The notes under the pieces: model-generated
The model's database searches: none
Told to the model about the DNA's origin: nothing
The model's input: only the letters and a program-made list of their open reading frames with translations
Shown here: positions 8,504 to 15,442 of the stretch, in pieces
How the letters are laid out: every line of letters begins with the position of its first letter
How positions within the stretch are numbered: the first letter of the stretch is position 1
Position numbers and translations under genes: made by a program
DNA from: Nonomuraea solani
Lineage (GTDB): Bacteria; Actinomycetota; Actinomycetes; Streptosporangiales; Streptosporangiaceae
DNA length: 64,000 bases
Direction of reading: 5' to 3'
NCBI RefSeq assembly: GCF_900108335.1
Contig: NZ_FNVT01000003.1
Span: 1-64,000, forward strand

Positions 8504-9177
8504 CGGGGGGTCCTCAACGTATAACCGACGCCGCGTACGGTGTGGATGAGCTGCGGTTCGACCTTGTCGATCTTCTTGCGTAAGTAGTAGACGTACGACT
8601 CGACGATGCTGGAGTCGCCGTCGAAGTCGTAGCGCCACACGCTGTCGAGGATCTGCGCCTTGCTCACCACCCGCCCGGCGTTGGTCAGCAGGTATTCGAG
8701 CAGGTTGAACTCGGTCGGCGACAGGTCCACCGGCACTCCGGCCCGGCGTACCTCGTGGGCCTGCGGGTCCAGCTCCAGGTCGGCGTAGCGCAGGACGTGG
8801 TCCGCGGGCACGGTGCGGCTGCGGCGCAGGATGGCGCGGATGCGCAGGACGACCTCCTCCAGGCTGAACGGCTTCGCCACGTAGTCGTCGGCGCCCAGCG
8901 TCAGCCCCTGTACGCGGTCCTCGACGCGATCACGGGCGGTCAGGAACAGCACGGGAATGCGCTCACCGAGCCGCCGGGCCACCTCGAACCCGTCGAAGTC
9001 CTCCAGCATCACGTCGAGCACCACGATGTCGGGCTGGAACTCCCTGGCGGCCGTCACCGCCTCGGCGCCCGTCTCGGCCGTCCTGACCTCGAACGAGACG
9101 AGTCGCAGGGTCTGGGAGAGCAGGGCGCGGATGTTCGGCTCGTCGTCGACGACGAGCACCCTGGCCGGTCGGTCCAT
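8500..9177 (-). CDS. OmpR-family response regulator
   Basis: 225 residues. The receiver domain (about 1-120) has the acidic pair VVDDEPN, phospho-acceptor Asp55 in VVLDVMLEDFDG, a Thr in LFLTARD and the Lys in DDYVAKPFS. The winged-helix DNA-binding domain (about 130-225) ends in SYVYYLRKKIDKVEPQLIHTVRGVGYTLR. It is the first gene of the six-gene operon that runs down to 3600, with 4-base overlaps at four of its five junctions (23 bases between kinase and lipoprotein). Confidence 0.95.
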   Translation of the reverse strand: MDRPARVLVVDDEPNIRALLSQTLRLVSFEVRTAETGAEAVTAAREFQPDIVVLDVMLEDFDGFEVARRLGERIPVLFLTARDRVEDRVQGLTLGADDYVAKPFSLEEVVLRIRAILRRSRTVPADHVLRYADLELDPQAHEVRRAGVPVDLSPTEFNLLEYLLTNAGRVVSKAQILDSVWRYDFDGDSSIVESYVYYLRKKIDKVEPQLIHTVRGVGYTLRTPR

Positions 9178-9229
9178 GTCTCATGGTCTACCCGAGCCAC
9201 CTCAATGCCGGCTCAAAGCGTTTATTGCG

Positions 9230-9259
9230 TTGCCCGCCCGGAAGATCACCGCCTACAGT
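9230..9259 (+). promoter_or_regulatory. Candidate erm promoter giving a leaderless transcript
   Basis: TTGCCC (9230-9235), an 18-base spacer and TACAGT (9254-9259) form a reasonable vegetative promoter. Transcription would start at about 9266-9267, which is the A of the leader-peptide ATG, so the leader ORF would be leaderless. An AT-rich patch (TTTATT, 9221-9226) just upstream resembles the context of WhiB7-activated promoters, but this resemblance is weak. Confidence 0.5.
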
Positions 9260-9266
9260 GACCGCC

Positions 9267-9332
9267 ATGTCATGCATGTTCACCTGCCAGGTTTTCATTC
9301 GGATCCGCGCCGGCCGGGCTCTGGCCCGCTAG
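9267..9332 (+). CDS. Predicted erm leader peptide (21 residues)
   Basis: A short ORF, ATG at 9267 to TAG at 9330-9332, reads MSCMFTCQVFIRIRAGRA and ends LAR. Residues 12-14 are Arg-Ile-Arg, an instance of the Arg/Lys-x-Arg/Lys motif at which macrolide-bound ribosomes stall (as in the RLR leader of ermD). The ORF lies 92 bases before the erm start and its stop codon touches the first hairpin. No Shine-Dalgarno is visible, consistent with a leaderless message. An internal ATG at 9276 is an alternative start in the same frame. Confidence 0.55.
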   Translation: MSCMFTCQVFIRIRAGRALAR

Positions 9333-9418
9333 CGGACGCGATCACCTGAGGTAGAGCGTCCGCGGGCGCGGCCCAGGGCCCTTCGAGACCTTGTTCACTC
9401 TCGAAGACCCTGAGGGGC
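9332..9418 (+). promoter_or_regulatory. Candidate erm attenuator: two hairpins, the second hiding the ribosome-binding site
   Basis: Hairpin 1 pairs GCGGACGC (9332-9339) perfectly with GCGTCCGC (9356-9363). Hairpin 2 pairs CTTCGAGA (9381-9388) perfectly with TCTCGAAG (9399-9406). It can extend through GGG/CCC (9376-9378 with 9408-9410) and GCCC/GGGC (9371-9374 with 9415-9418), which would cover the GAGGGG ribosome-binding site at 9412-9417. There is no T-run, so translational control fits better than termination. Confidence 0.55.
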
Positions 9419-9424
9419 AGTGCT

Positions 9425-10249
9425 GTGGCGCAGAATTTCGCACACGGAAACTATTCACACACCCAGAAGAAGGCCAGGAACGGCGGTGGCGGTCGCACGC
9501 CCGTGGATCGGGCGCGGCGCGAGCTGTCGCAGAACTTCCTGGTCGACCGGCACGCCATCGACCTGATGGTCAAGGCCGCCTCTCCCGAGGGGCTCGTGCT
9601 GGAGCCCGGTCCCGGCGAGGGCGCGCTGACGCTGGCGCTGGCCGCGGCGGGCGCGCGGGTCGTCGGTTATGAGGTCGATCCGCGGCTGGCCGGTCGGCTG
9701 TCCTCGCGGACGCGCGACGACTCCCGGATCGAGATTGTCAGGGCCGACTTCACCACCGTACGGGCGCCGCGCGAGCCGTTCGCGGTCGTGGGGAACATCC
9801 CGTACTCGATCACGTCGAAGATCGTGGACTGGTGCCTGCGGGCGCCCGCTCTGACCTCGGCGACGCTGCTCACGCAGCGGGAGTACGCCCGCAAGCGGGC
9901 CGGCGACTTCGGCCGCTGGACCCTGGTCACGGTGGAGTCGTGGCCGTGGTTCGACTGGCGGCTCGGTGACACGATCGGCAGGAACGGCTTCCGTCCGGTC
10001 CCGTCGGTGGACTCGGCGATCCTGCGCGTCGAGCGCAGGCCAGAGCCGCTCGTGGACGACCGCCGGTCCTACCAGCGGCTGGTCGAGATCGGCTTCGGCG
10101 GGCTCGGCGGCTCGGTGCGGGCCTCGCTGAAGCCCCACTATCCGGGCGTCGACGAGGCGCTGGCCGCGGCGGGCGTCGCCCGCGACACGGTCGTGGGCTA
10201 CGTCCACCCCGGTCAGTGGATCGTCCTGTGGGAGTGCCTATGCCGGTGA
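9425..10249 (+). CDS. erm: 23S rRNA (adenine-N6)-dimethyltransferase, Erm family
   Basis: 274 residues. Erm enzymes methylate A2058 of 23S rRNA using S-adenosylmethionine and give macrolide-lincosamide-streptogramin B resistance. Visible motifs are RRELSQNFLVDR (about 31-42), SAM-binding motif I EPGPGEGALT (60-69), the acidic EVDPRL end of strand 2 (83-88), RADF (106-109) and the catalytic NIPYSIT (124-130). The basic, Gly-rich N-terminus (ARNGGGGRTPVDRARR) is typical of actinomycete Erm proteins. Start is GTG with GAGGGG 7 bases before it. A leader peptide and hairpins upstream suggest drug-inducible expression. The gene converges with the glycosyltransferase gene, overlapping by 12 bases. 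Confidence 0.93.
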   Translation: MAQNFAHGNYSHTQKKARNGGGGRTPVDRARRELSQNFLVDRHAIDLMVKAASPEGLVLEPGPGEGALTLALAAAGARVVGYEVDPRLAGRLSSRTRDDSRIEIVRADFTTVRAPREPFAVVGNIPYSITSKIVDWCLRAPALTSATLLTQREYARKRAGDFGRWTLVTVESWPWFDWRLGDTIGRNGFRPVPSVDSAILRVERRPEPLVDDRRSYQRLVEIGFGGLGGSVRASLKPHYPGVDEALAAAGVARDTVVGYVHPGQWIVLWECLCR

Positions 10250-11626
10250 GGTGACCTTGACGTGGTCGGCGGACTTGAGTGAGGCCACGGCCGGGGCCGT
10301 CGCGAGGCGGCGGCCCCACGGCATGGCCAGCGCCAGGATCGGCAGCAGCACGATCGAGGCCCGCGACCAGTACGAGTGCAGCATCCACCACGTGTTGGTG
10401 TCGAACTGCGTCATGTAGAGGTAGCCGTAGCCCGCCCAGATCGACACGCCCAGGATGGCCGGCCAGGCGAACTTCGTGGGCCGGGCGATCAGGAACGGCA
10501 TGAACCAGAGCAGGTACTGGGCGCCGAGCCGGGGCGTCACGACCATGAAGACGAGCAGGATGGCCAGGGTCATGTCGATCGGGTCGGCGCGGCGCCAGTA
10601 GAGGACGCACCCGATGACGCAGAGGTAGATGAGGTTGGTGCCGAACGAGGCCAGTTCGGGACGCAGATCCCAGTCGCCATCGGTGAACCACGGCGTCCAG
10701 CCGTATTCGCCTACGATCGGCCGGATGTCCTGGATCGTGCGGATGACGTCGGGGATCTGGTCGAGCCTGGTGCCCGCGAAGATCGGCAGCGTCACCAGGA
10801 AGAAGATCGGCACCATGCCGGTCATGAACGTGGCGACGACGCGGGAGCGCAGGTTGGGCAGGAGCAGCAGCATGCCGGGGATCAGCCAGATCGGCCAGCT
10901 CTTCGCGCACAGCGCCAGGCCCATGAGCAGCCCAGCCAGCGCGCCGCGCCTGAGGTCGGCCCGGTCGTTGTCGCCGGGCAGCAGGGCGCGGTGCAGCATG
11001 CCGCCGCGGCCGATCACGCGCGGGATCGAGGCGCGCACGCCGTAGGCCGCGACGCCGTTGCGCACCTTGCCGACCACGTCGGTGACCATGCCGGCCCGGT
11101 GGGGGTCGCCGGGGCCGCGCGCGACCACGAACGCGGCCACGCCGAACACCAGGGCGACCGGCTCCACCTGGCCGTGGACGGAGGCGATGAGGATGGCGAG
11201 CGGGCTGAGCGCGTACTGGAGGGCGCGCAGCGTCGCCTTGGGACCGCCGGCCAGCTTGGCGACCAGCGGGATGAGCACGATGTCGGCGACCACGGTGACC
11301 AGCCGGCCGGCGTATTCCCACGGGATGCCGAGCCACAGCAGGATGCCGTAGACGTAGGGGATGGTCGGCAGGAAGTGCCAGCCACCCTCGCTCGCCAGCA
11401 CGGGGTCCTTGCCTTCGAGCACGGCCACGCCCGCGGGCTTGAAGCTCTTCACGAAGTCGACGGGCTGCCATGAATCGATGGCCGAGGTGTACATGATGAG
11501 CACCCGGACGAAGATGCCCACGGCAATGGCGACGACGAGCGGGGGCCGCCAGTCGCGCCATTGGGCGATGAGAGCGAGTGCGACACCGGAGACGAGGACG
11601 ATCCCCGTGAGAAGTGCGTAATCCAT
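10238..11626 (-). CDS. Polytopic membrane glycosyltransferase (GT87/mannosyltransferase-like)
   Basis: 462 residues from ATG 11626, with about 10-12 hydrophobic spans over the whole length. The first loop carries SAIDSWQPVDFVKSFKPAG and later WHFLPTIPYVYGILLWLG, resembling GT-C fold transferases that use polyprenyl-phosphate sugars (DUF2029/GT87 and alpha-mannosyltransferases). The hydrophilic segment with RGPGDPHRAG and the TPWFTDGDWDLRPE loop are extracytoplasmic or cytosolic loops with no assignable motif. An in-frame extension to 11719 is possible, but the shorter start matches where the hydrophobic N-terminus begins. Exact sugar and acceptor are unknown. Confidence 0.65.
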   Translation of the reverse strand: MDYALLTGIVLVSGVALALIAQWRDWRPPLVVAIAVGIFVRVLIMYTSAIDSWQPVDFVKSFKPAGVAVLEGKDPVLASEGGWHFLPTIPYVYGILLWLGIPWEYAGRLVTVVADIVLIPLVAKLAGGPKATLRALQYALSPLAILIASVHGQVEPVALVFGVAAFVVARGPGDPHRAGMVTDVVGKVRNGVAAYGVRASIPRVIGRGGMLHRALLPGDNDRADLRRGALAGLLMGLALCAKSWPIWLIPGMLLLLPNLRSRVVATFMTGMVPIFFLVTLPIFAGTRLDQIPDVIRTIQDIRPIVGEYGWTPWFTDGDWDLRPELASFGTNLIYLCVIGCVLYWRRADPIDMTLAILLVFMVVTPRLGAQYLLWFMPFLIARPTKFAWPAILGVSIWAGYGYLYMTQFDTNTWWMLHSYWSRASIVLLPILALAMPWGRRLATAPAVASLKSADHVKVTSPA

Positions 11627-11743
11627 GGCGTCATCTAGCCTGCCGCAACATGAGCACTGCTGCCACCAGGGCTTCCAATTCTTATCCCCGACATGCCGAG
11701 ACGTATCCCCATACGACATCCCGGTCTGTGTTGAACTTTTTCC

Positions 11744-13321
11744 ATGGGGGGATCGCAGGTCAACCAGGCACTGGTCAGGCGCTATTTCGAGGTGAGGGAG
11801 GGGTTGCGCGACCCGGTCGCGGCCTGGGCGAAACTCACAGGGAACTCACAGCAATATCGTCCCGCCCGAGGCGAGCGCCGGGTGCCGCTGGACGACGGCA
11901 CGGCGGCGGAGCTCGCGGCGGCCGCGATCGTGCACACCGTCGCGCTGCACGGGGCCGAGCAGGTGGCGGCGCTGGCCACCTCGCCGCTGGCGCGGCTCGT
12001 CGGCGGGCTCGGGGGCGCGGTGCTGACCGAGCACCCCTGCGCGCCCGAGCAGGTGCTGGGAGCGCGGTTCGCCGGCCCCAGGGCCGATGACTGGGCGCGC
12101 GGGGCCTACGTCCTGCTGTGGGGGGAGAACAACCGGCTCGTACGCACCGCGGACACGCCCTGGGTGATCGCCGGGCGCTACAAGGGCCAGAAGGTGGTCG
12201 CGATCGGCACCCACCCGACCCGGCTGTCCGACGAGACGCTGGTGGTCCGCCCCGGCACCGACGGCGCGCTGGCCATGGCCATGGGGCACGTGCTGCTCAA
12301 GGAGTTCTTCCTGGACCGGACGCCGTTCGACGGGCACGCCATGGAGTGGACGGACCTGCCGTTCCTGGTGCGGCTGCGCGAGCGCGAGGAGGCGTACGTG
12401 CCGGGCGGGCTGACGGGCGGGGCCTTCGGGCGGCTCAGCGTGTACGGCGGTGAGGCGGTGGAGGTGCTCCTGCCGCGCTTCGACGACGGCCCCGGGGTGC
12501 TGCGGCGCGGCGTGCCGGTGCTGCGGGACGGCGACGACCTGGTGACGACCGTGTTCGACCTGCTGCTGGCCGCCTACGGGGTGGCGCGGCCGGGGCTGCC
12601 GGGCCTGTGGCCGAGCGGCTACGACGACCGGCACGAGCCGTACACGCCGGCCTGGCAGGAGACCTACACCGGCGTGGCCGGTTCGCGGGCGCTGAAGACG
12701 GCCAGGGAGCTGGGGGTGACGGCCGAGAAGACCGGCGGGCGGTGCGTGATCGTGCCGGGGCGGCTGGAGACGCCGCACGCCGACACCGCCTACCGGGCGA
12801 TGCTGGCCCTGCTGGTGCTGACGGGATGCGGCGGCGGGTGGGCGCAGGTGGGCGGGGCGGGGATTCCGCTGGTGCCGTACCTGTGCCTGCACGCCTGCGG
12901 CGAGGACCGCTCCGACGTGGGCGCGCTGAGCTGGGCCCTGGCGGAGGGCCTGTTCGCGCGGCGGACGGCGCGCTCGGTGCTGCTGGAGGCGGTCCGCGAC
13001 GGCTGGCCGATGGCGCCGCCGCCGCGCGTGCTGGCCCTGCCGCGGCCGATCTACCCGCTGCCGCCCGAGGTGGACCTGCTCATCGGGCCCGACGACCACT
13101 GCGACCTGTCCCCGCCCGACCCCGACCTGCTGACCGCGGCCGTGGCCAGGCTGGCCGGGGGGACGGTCCCGGCCGAGCCGGGCGGGGTGCGGGAGGCCGG
13201 GCGGATGCGGCTGCTGGTGGACCACGCCTGGATGCACGAGTACGGCGAGGCGCTGCCCACCTACCGTCCGCCGGGCCTGGGCCTGCCGGTCAAGCCCACT
13301 CAGCTCGTCCGGTTCATGTGA
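11744..13321 (+). CDS. NarG-like protein lacking Fe-S and molybdenum-ligand motifs
   Basis: 525 residues, against roughly 1,200-1,250 for respiratory nitrate reductase alpha subunits. Several stretches follow NarG in order: residues 117-155 (WARGAYVLLWGENNRLVRTAD, then RYKGQKVVAI), 170-210 (PGTDGALAMAMGHVLLKEFF, then WTDLPFLVRL), 237-310 (VEVLLPRFDDGPG; LVTTVFDLLLAAYGV; YDDRHEPYTPAWQETYTG) and 345-370 (HADTAYRAMLALLVLTGCGGGWAQVGG). The N-terminal [4Fe-4S] cluster region is absent, and where NarG has its Mo-ligand YDWYxDLP segment this protein reads GGAVLTEHPCAPEQ. It is therefore probably not a working nitrate reductase. No narH, narJ or narI is nearby. Confidence 0.7.
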   Translation: MGGSQVNQALVRRYFEVREGLRDPVAAWAKLTGNSQQYRPARGERRVPLDDGTAAELAAAAIVHTVALHGAEQVAALATSPLARLVGGLGGAVLTEHPCAPEQVLGARFAGPRADDWARGAYVLLWGENNRLVRTADTPWVIAGRYKGQKVVAIGTHPTRLSDETLVVRPGTDGALAMAMGHVLLKEFFLDRTPFDGHAMEWTDLPFLVRLREREEAYVPGGLTGGAFGRLSVYGGEAVEVLLPRFDDGPGVLRRGVPVLRDGDDLVTTVFDLLLAAYGVARPGLPGLWPSGYDDRHEPYTPAWQETYTGVAGSRALKTARELGVTAEKTGGRCVIVPGRLETPHADTAYRAMLALLVLTGCGGGWAQVGGAGIPLVPYLCLHACGEDRSDVGALSWALAEGLFARRTARSVLLEAVRDGWPMAPPPRVLALPRPIYPLPPEVDLLIGPDDHCDLSPPDPDLLTAAVARLAGGTVPAEPGGVREAGRMRLLVDHAWMHEYGEALPTYRPPGLGLPVKPTQLVRFM

Positions 13322-13673
13322 GGGCGTCGAGGTAGGCCCGGTGGCTCCGGGAGAACTCGTACCCGTTGAACGTGTCCCAGTTGATCGACCACGCCATCAG
13401 GCCGCGCAGCCCCGGATAGACGCCCCGCGGCCGGTACGTCCCGCAGTTGCTCCCCTTGGCCAGGCAGTCGAACGCCTTCTGCACCTCCGAGGCGGTCGTG
13501 AAGCCGTTGCCCGCGTTCACCGAGGCGGGCAGCCCGATGGCCACCTGGTCCTGGCGCAGCGGCGGGAACACGTTCGCCGGATTGCCCATGATCGGGAAAC
13601 CGGCCAGCAGCATGTCGGTCATGGCGACGTGGAAGTCGTGCCCGCCCATCGTGTGGTACTGGTCGTCGAGGCG
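13314..13673 (-). pseudogene. C-terminal remnant of a GH18 chitinase
   Basis: About 115 codons encode the end of a GH18 chitinase: LDDQYHTMGGHDFHVAMTD, then LRQDQVAIGLPASVNAGNGF, CLAKGSNCGTYRPRGVYPGLRGLMAWSINWDTFNGYEF. The last part closely parallels the C-terminus of the chitinase encoded at 15439-17007. The signal peptide, binding modules and catalytic DxxDxDxE strand are missing, and a stop codon at 13713-13715 closes the frame upstream, so no full enzyme can be made. An ATG at 13649 could start a 111-residue fragment. It overlaps the end of the NarG-like gene by 8 bases. Confidence 0.8.
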
Positions 13674-13722
13674 AGCAGGACCGCCGGGCCTCGAAGGTTC
13701 ATGGGGGGTCCCTCAAAAGGAG

Positions 13723-13749
13723 GGCCCGCCTCTTTGTGGGAGGCGGGCC
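13723..13749 (-). terminator. Intrinsic terminator of the chitinase operon
   Basis: GGCCCGCCTC (13723-13732) and GAGGCGGGCC (13740-13749) pair perfectly (10 bp, 7-base loop). On the minus strand the stem is followed by CTCCTTTTG, a short T-run. It lies 11 bases past the stop codon of the 13760-15442 chitinase. Confidence 0.75.
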
Positions 13750-13759
13750 GCTCAGTGGG

Positions 13760-15442
13760 TCAGAAACCGGCGGTGATGCGGGTGAACTCCCAGTCGGCCT
13801 GGGCGATGCCGCTGCAGTTCGCGACCACGCCGCCGCCCGGGCAGGGGCGGTCCCGGTTGACGGCCCAGTAGGCGAACCTGGTCAGGCCCTTGGACCTGGC
13901 CCAGTCGCGGATCTGGGTCCAGGTGCCGGGCGAGGTCATCTCCTGCTGGTCGGACAGGCCGTTCATGCCGGAGATGCCCATGCGGGCGTACGCCTGCGCG
14001 TCGGTCCAGCCGAAGGCGCTCTTGAGCGCGTTCTTCAGTCCCTCGGAGGCGTTGACGGTGTCCTGGTAGATGTTGGAGCTGCCGAAGTCGAACGGCATGA
14101 TCGTGTAGTTGTCGATCGGCACGCCGAGCGCCCTGGACTGGTTGATGAGCCGGATGCCGTGGCTGTTCGGGCCCGAGGTCGTGGTGCCGAAGGTGACGAC
14201 GACCTTGACGTTCGGGTTGTTCTGCTTGACGATCTTGAGGCCGTTCAGGATGCGGTCCTGGACGGTGTAGTTCTCGAACTCGTCGGTGTTCTCGATGTCG
14301 AAGTCCACGACGGCCGGGCCGACGGCGTTGATGACCTGCTGCACCGCGCCCGCGAACGCCTGCGGGGTGGAGCAGTTGGGGCCGAGCTTGTTGCCCTGCC
14401 AGCCGCCGAAGGAGATCTGGACGTTGCCGCCCTTGGACTTGATCGTGTTGATCGCCTGCTGGTCGGCGCCGCCGGTCAGCGGGCGGTTGCCGTCCCAGGC
14501 CGGGTTGCAGCCGCCGCTGGACAGGATGAACGCCATCGTGAACGACCTGACGCCGGTCGCGTCCATGACCGTGCCCGGGTTGGGCGGGTTGCCCCAGCCC
14601 ATGTAGAGGTACGGCGCGCCGGCCATCTTGCCGGGGTTGCTGCAACCGGAGGTGGTCGCGGTGGCGTCCCGGCCGGCCGACTCGCCCGCCGAGTTGTAGG
14701 CCCGCACCGTGTACGTGTGCGTCGTGCACGCGCCGAGCCCCGAGATCGTGGCGCTCGTGCCGGTGACCTGGGCGCGCTGGGCCGAGCCCTCGTACACGCG
14801 GTAGCCCGTCACCGTGCCGCTGGAGGCGCCCCAGCTCAGCGCGATGCTGGAGTTCGTGACCGAGGTGGTCACCGTGCCGGGCTGTCCTGGCGCGCCGGTG
14901 CCGCCCGAGGTGGTGGCCGTGACGGAGTTGCTGACGCCCGACAGGTTGCCGGCCGCGTCGCGGGCGCGGACGGTGTAGGTGTAGGCGGTGTTCGCCGCGC
15001 GGCCGGTGTCGTTGTAGCCGGTGCCCGTCACCGTCGTGACGAGGGTGCCGCCACGGTAGACGTTGTAGCCGGTGACGCCCACGTTGTCGGTGGAGGCGTT
15101 CCAGGCCAGGGCGACGCTGCTGGCGGTGACGCCGGTCGAGCGGAGGTTGCCGGGCACGGACGGGGCCATGGTGTCGGTGCCGCCGCCGGTGCCGGGCTTC
15201 CACAGCGCGGGCACGTTCGGCGGCTCCCAGCCGGGCTGGGAGGTGTGCCCCTGCAGGCACACGTAGTCGACGCCGTTGTAGGTGACGACCGCGCCGGTGG
15301 CGTACGCGGTCCACGGCGCCCAGGCGGCCGCCATCTGCTGGACCGAGCCGTACGCCGCGGGCGCGCCGGTGGTGAGCCCCGCGCCGGTCAGGGCGAGGAC
15401 CAGGCCGGCCGCCAAGGCGGTGAGTCTGCTGCGTAATCTCAT
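13760..15442 (-). CDS. Secreted GH18 chitinase with CBM5/12 and two FnIII modules
   Basis: 560 residues. A Sec signal peptide covers about 1-31. A CBM5/12 chitin-binding module lies at about 40-82 (WAPWTAYATGAVVTYNG and WEPPNVPALWKPG). Two fibronectin type III modules lie at about 93-178 and 186-268, and a GH18 catalytic domain at about 275-560. The catalytic strand reads AVVDFDIENTD with the acid/base Glu at 384; the first Asp of DxxDxDxE is Ala (377), as in many ChiC/ChiD-type enzymes. It starts with an ATGA overlap on the upstream chitinase gene, so the two are one operon. It should hydrolyse chitin outside the cell. Confidence 0.93.
   Translation of the reverse strand: MRLRSRLTALAAGLVLALTGAGLTTGAPAAYGSVQQMAAAWAPWTAYATGAVVTYNGVDYVCLQGHTSQPGWEPPNVPALWKPGTGGGTDTMAPSVPGNLRSTGVTASSVALAWNASTDNVGVTGYNVYRGGTLVTTVTGTGYNDTGRAANTAYTYTVRARDAAGNLSGVSNSVTATTSGGTGAPGQPGTVTTSVTNSSIALSWGASSGTVTGYRVYEGSAQRAQVTGTSATISGLGACTTHTYTVRAYNSAGESAGRDATATTSGCSNPGKMAGAPYLYMGWGNPPNPGTVMDATGVRSFTMAFILSSGGCNPAWDGNRPLTGGADQQAINTIKSKGGNVQISFGGWQGNKLGPNCSTPQAFAGAVQQVINAVGPAVVDFDIENTDEFENYTVQDRILNGLKIVKQNNPNVKVVVTFGTTTSGPNSHGIRLINQSRALGVPIDNYTIMPFDFGSSNIYQDTVNASEGLKNALKSAFGWTDAQAYARMGISGMNGLSDQQEMTSPGTWTQIRDWARSKGLTRFAYWAVNRDRPCPGGGVVANCSGIAQADWEFTRITAGF

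Noticed and set aside
9356..9406. Interpreting the erm leader hairpins as an intrinsic terminator
   Set aside because: Neither stem is followed by a T-run; the second stem instead extends over the ribosome-binding site.
11744..13321. Annotating the NarG-like gene as functional nitrate reductase alpha subunit
   Set aside because: The [4Fe-4S] region and the Mo-ligand Asp segment are missing, the size is under half, and no narHJI genes accompany it.
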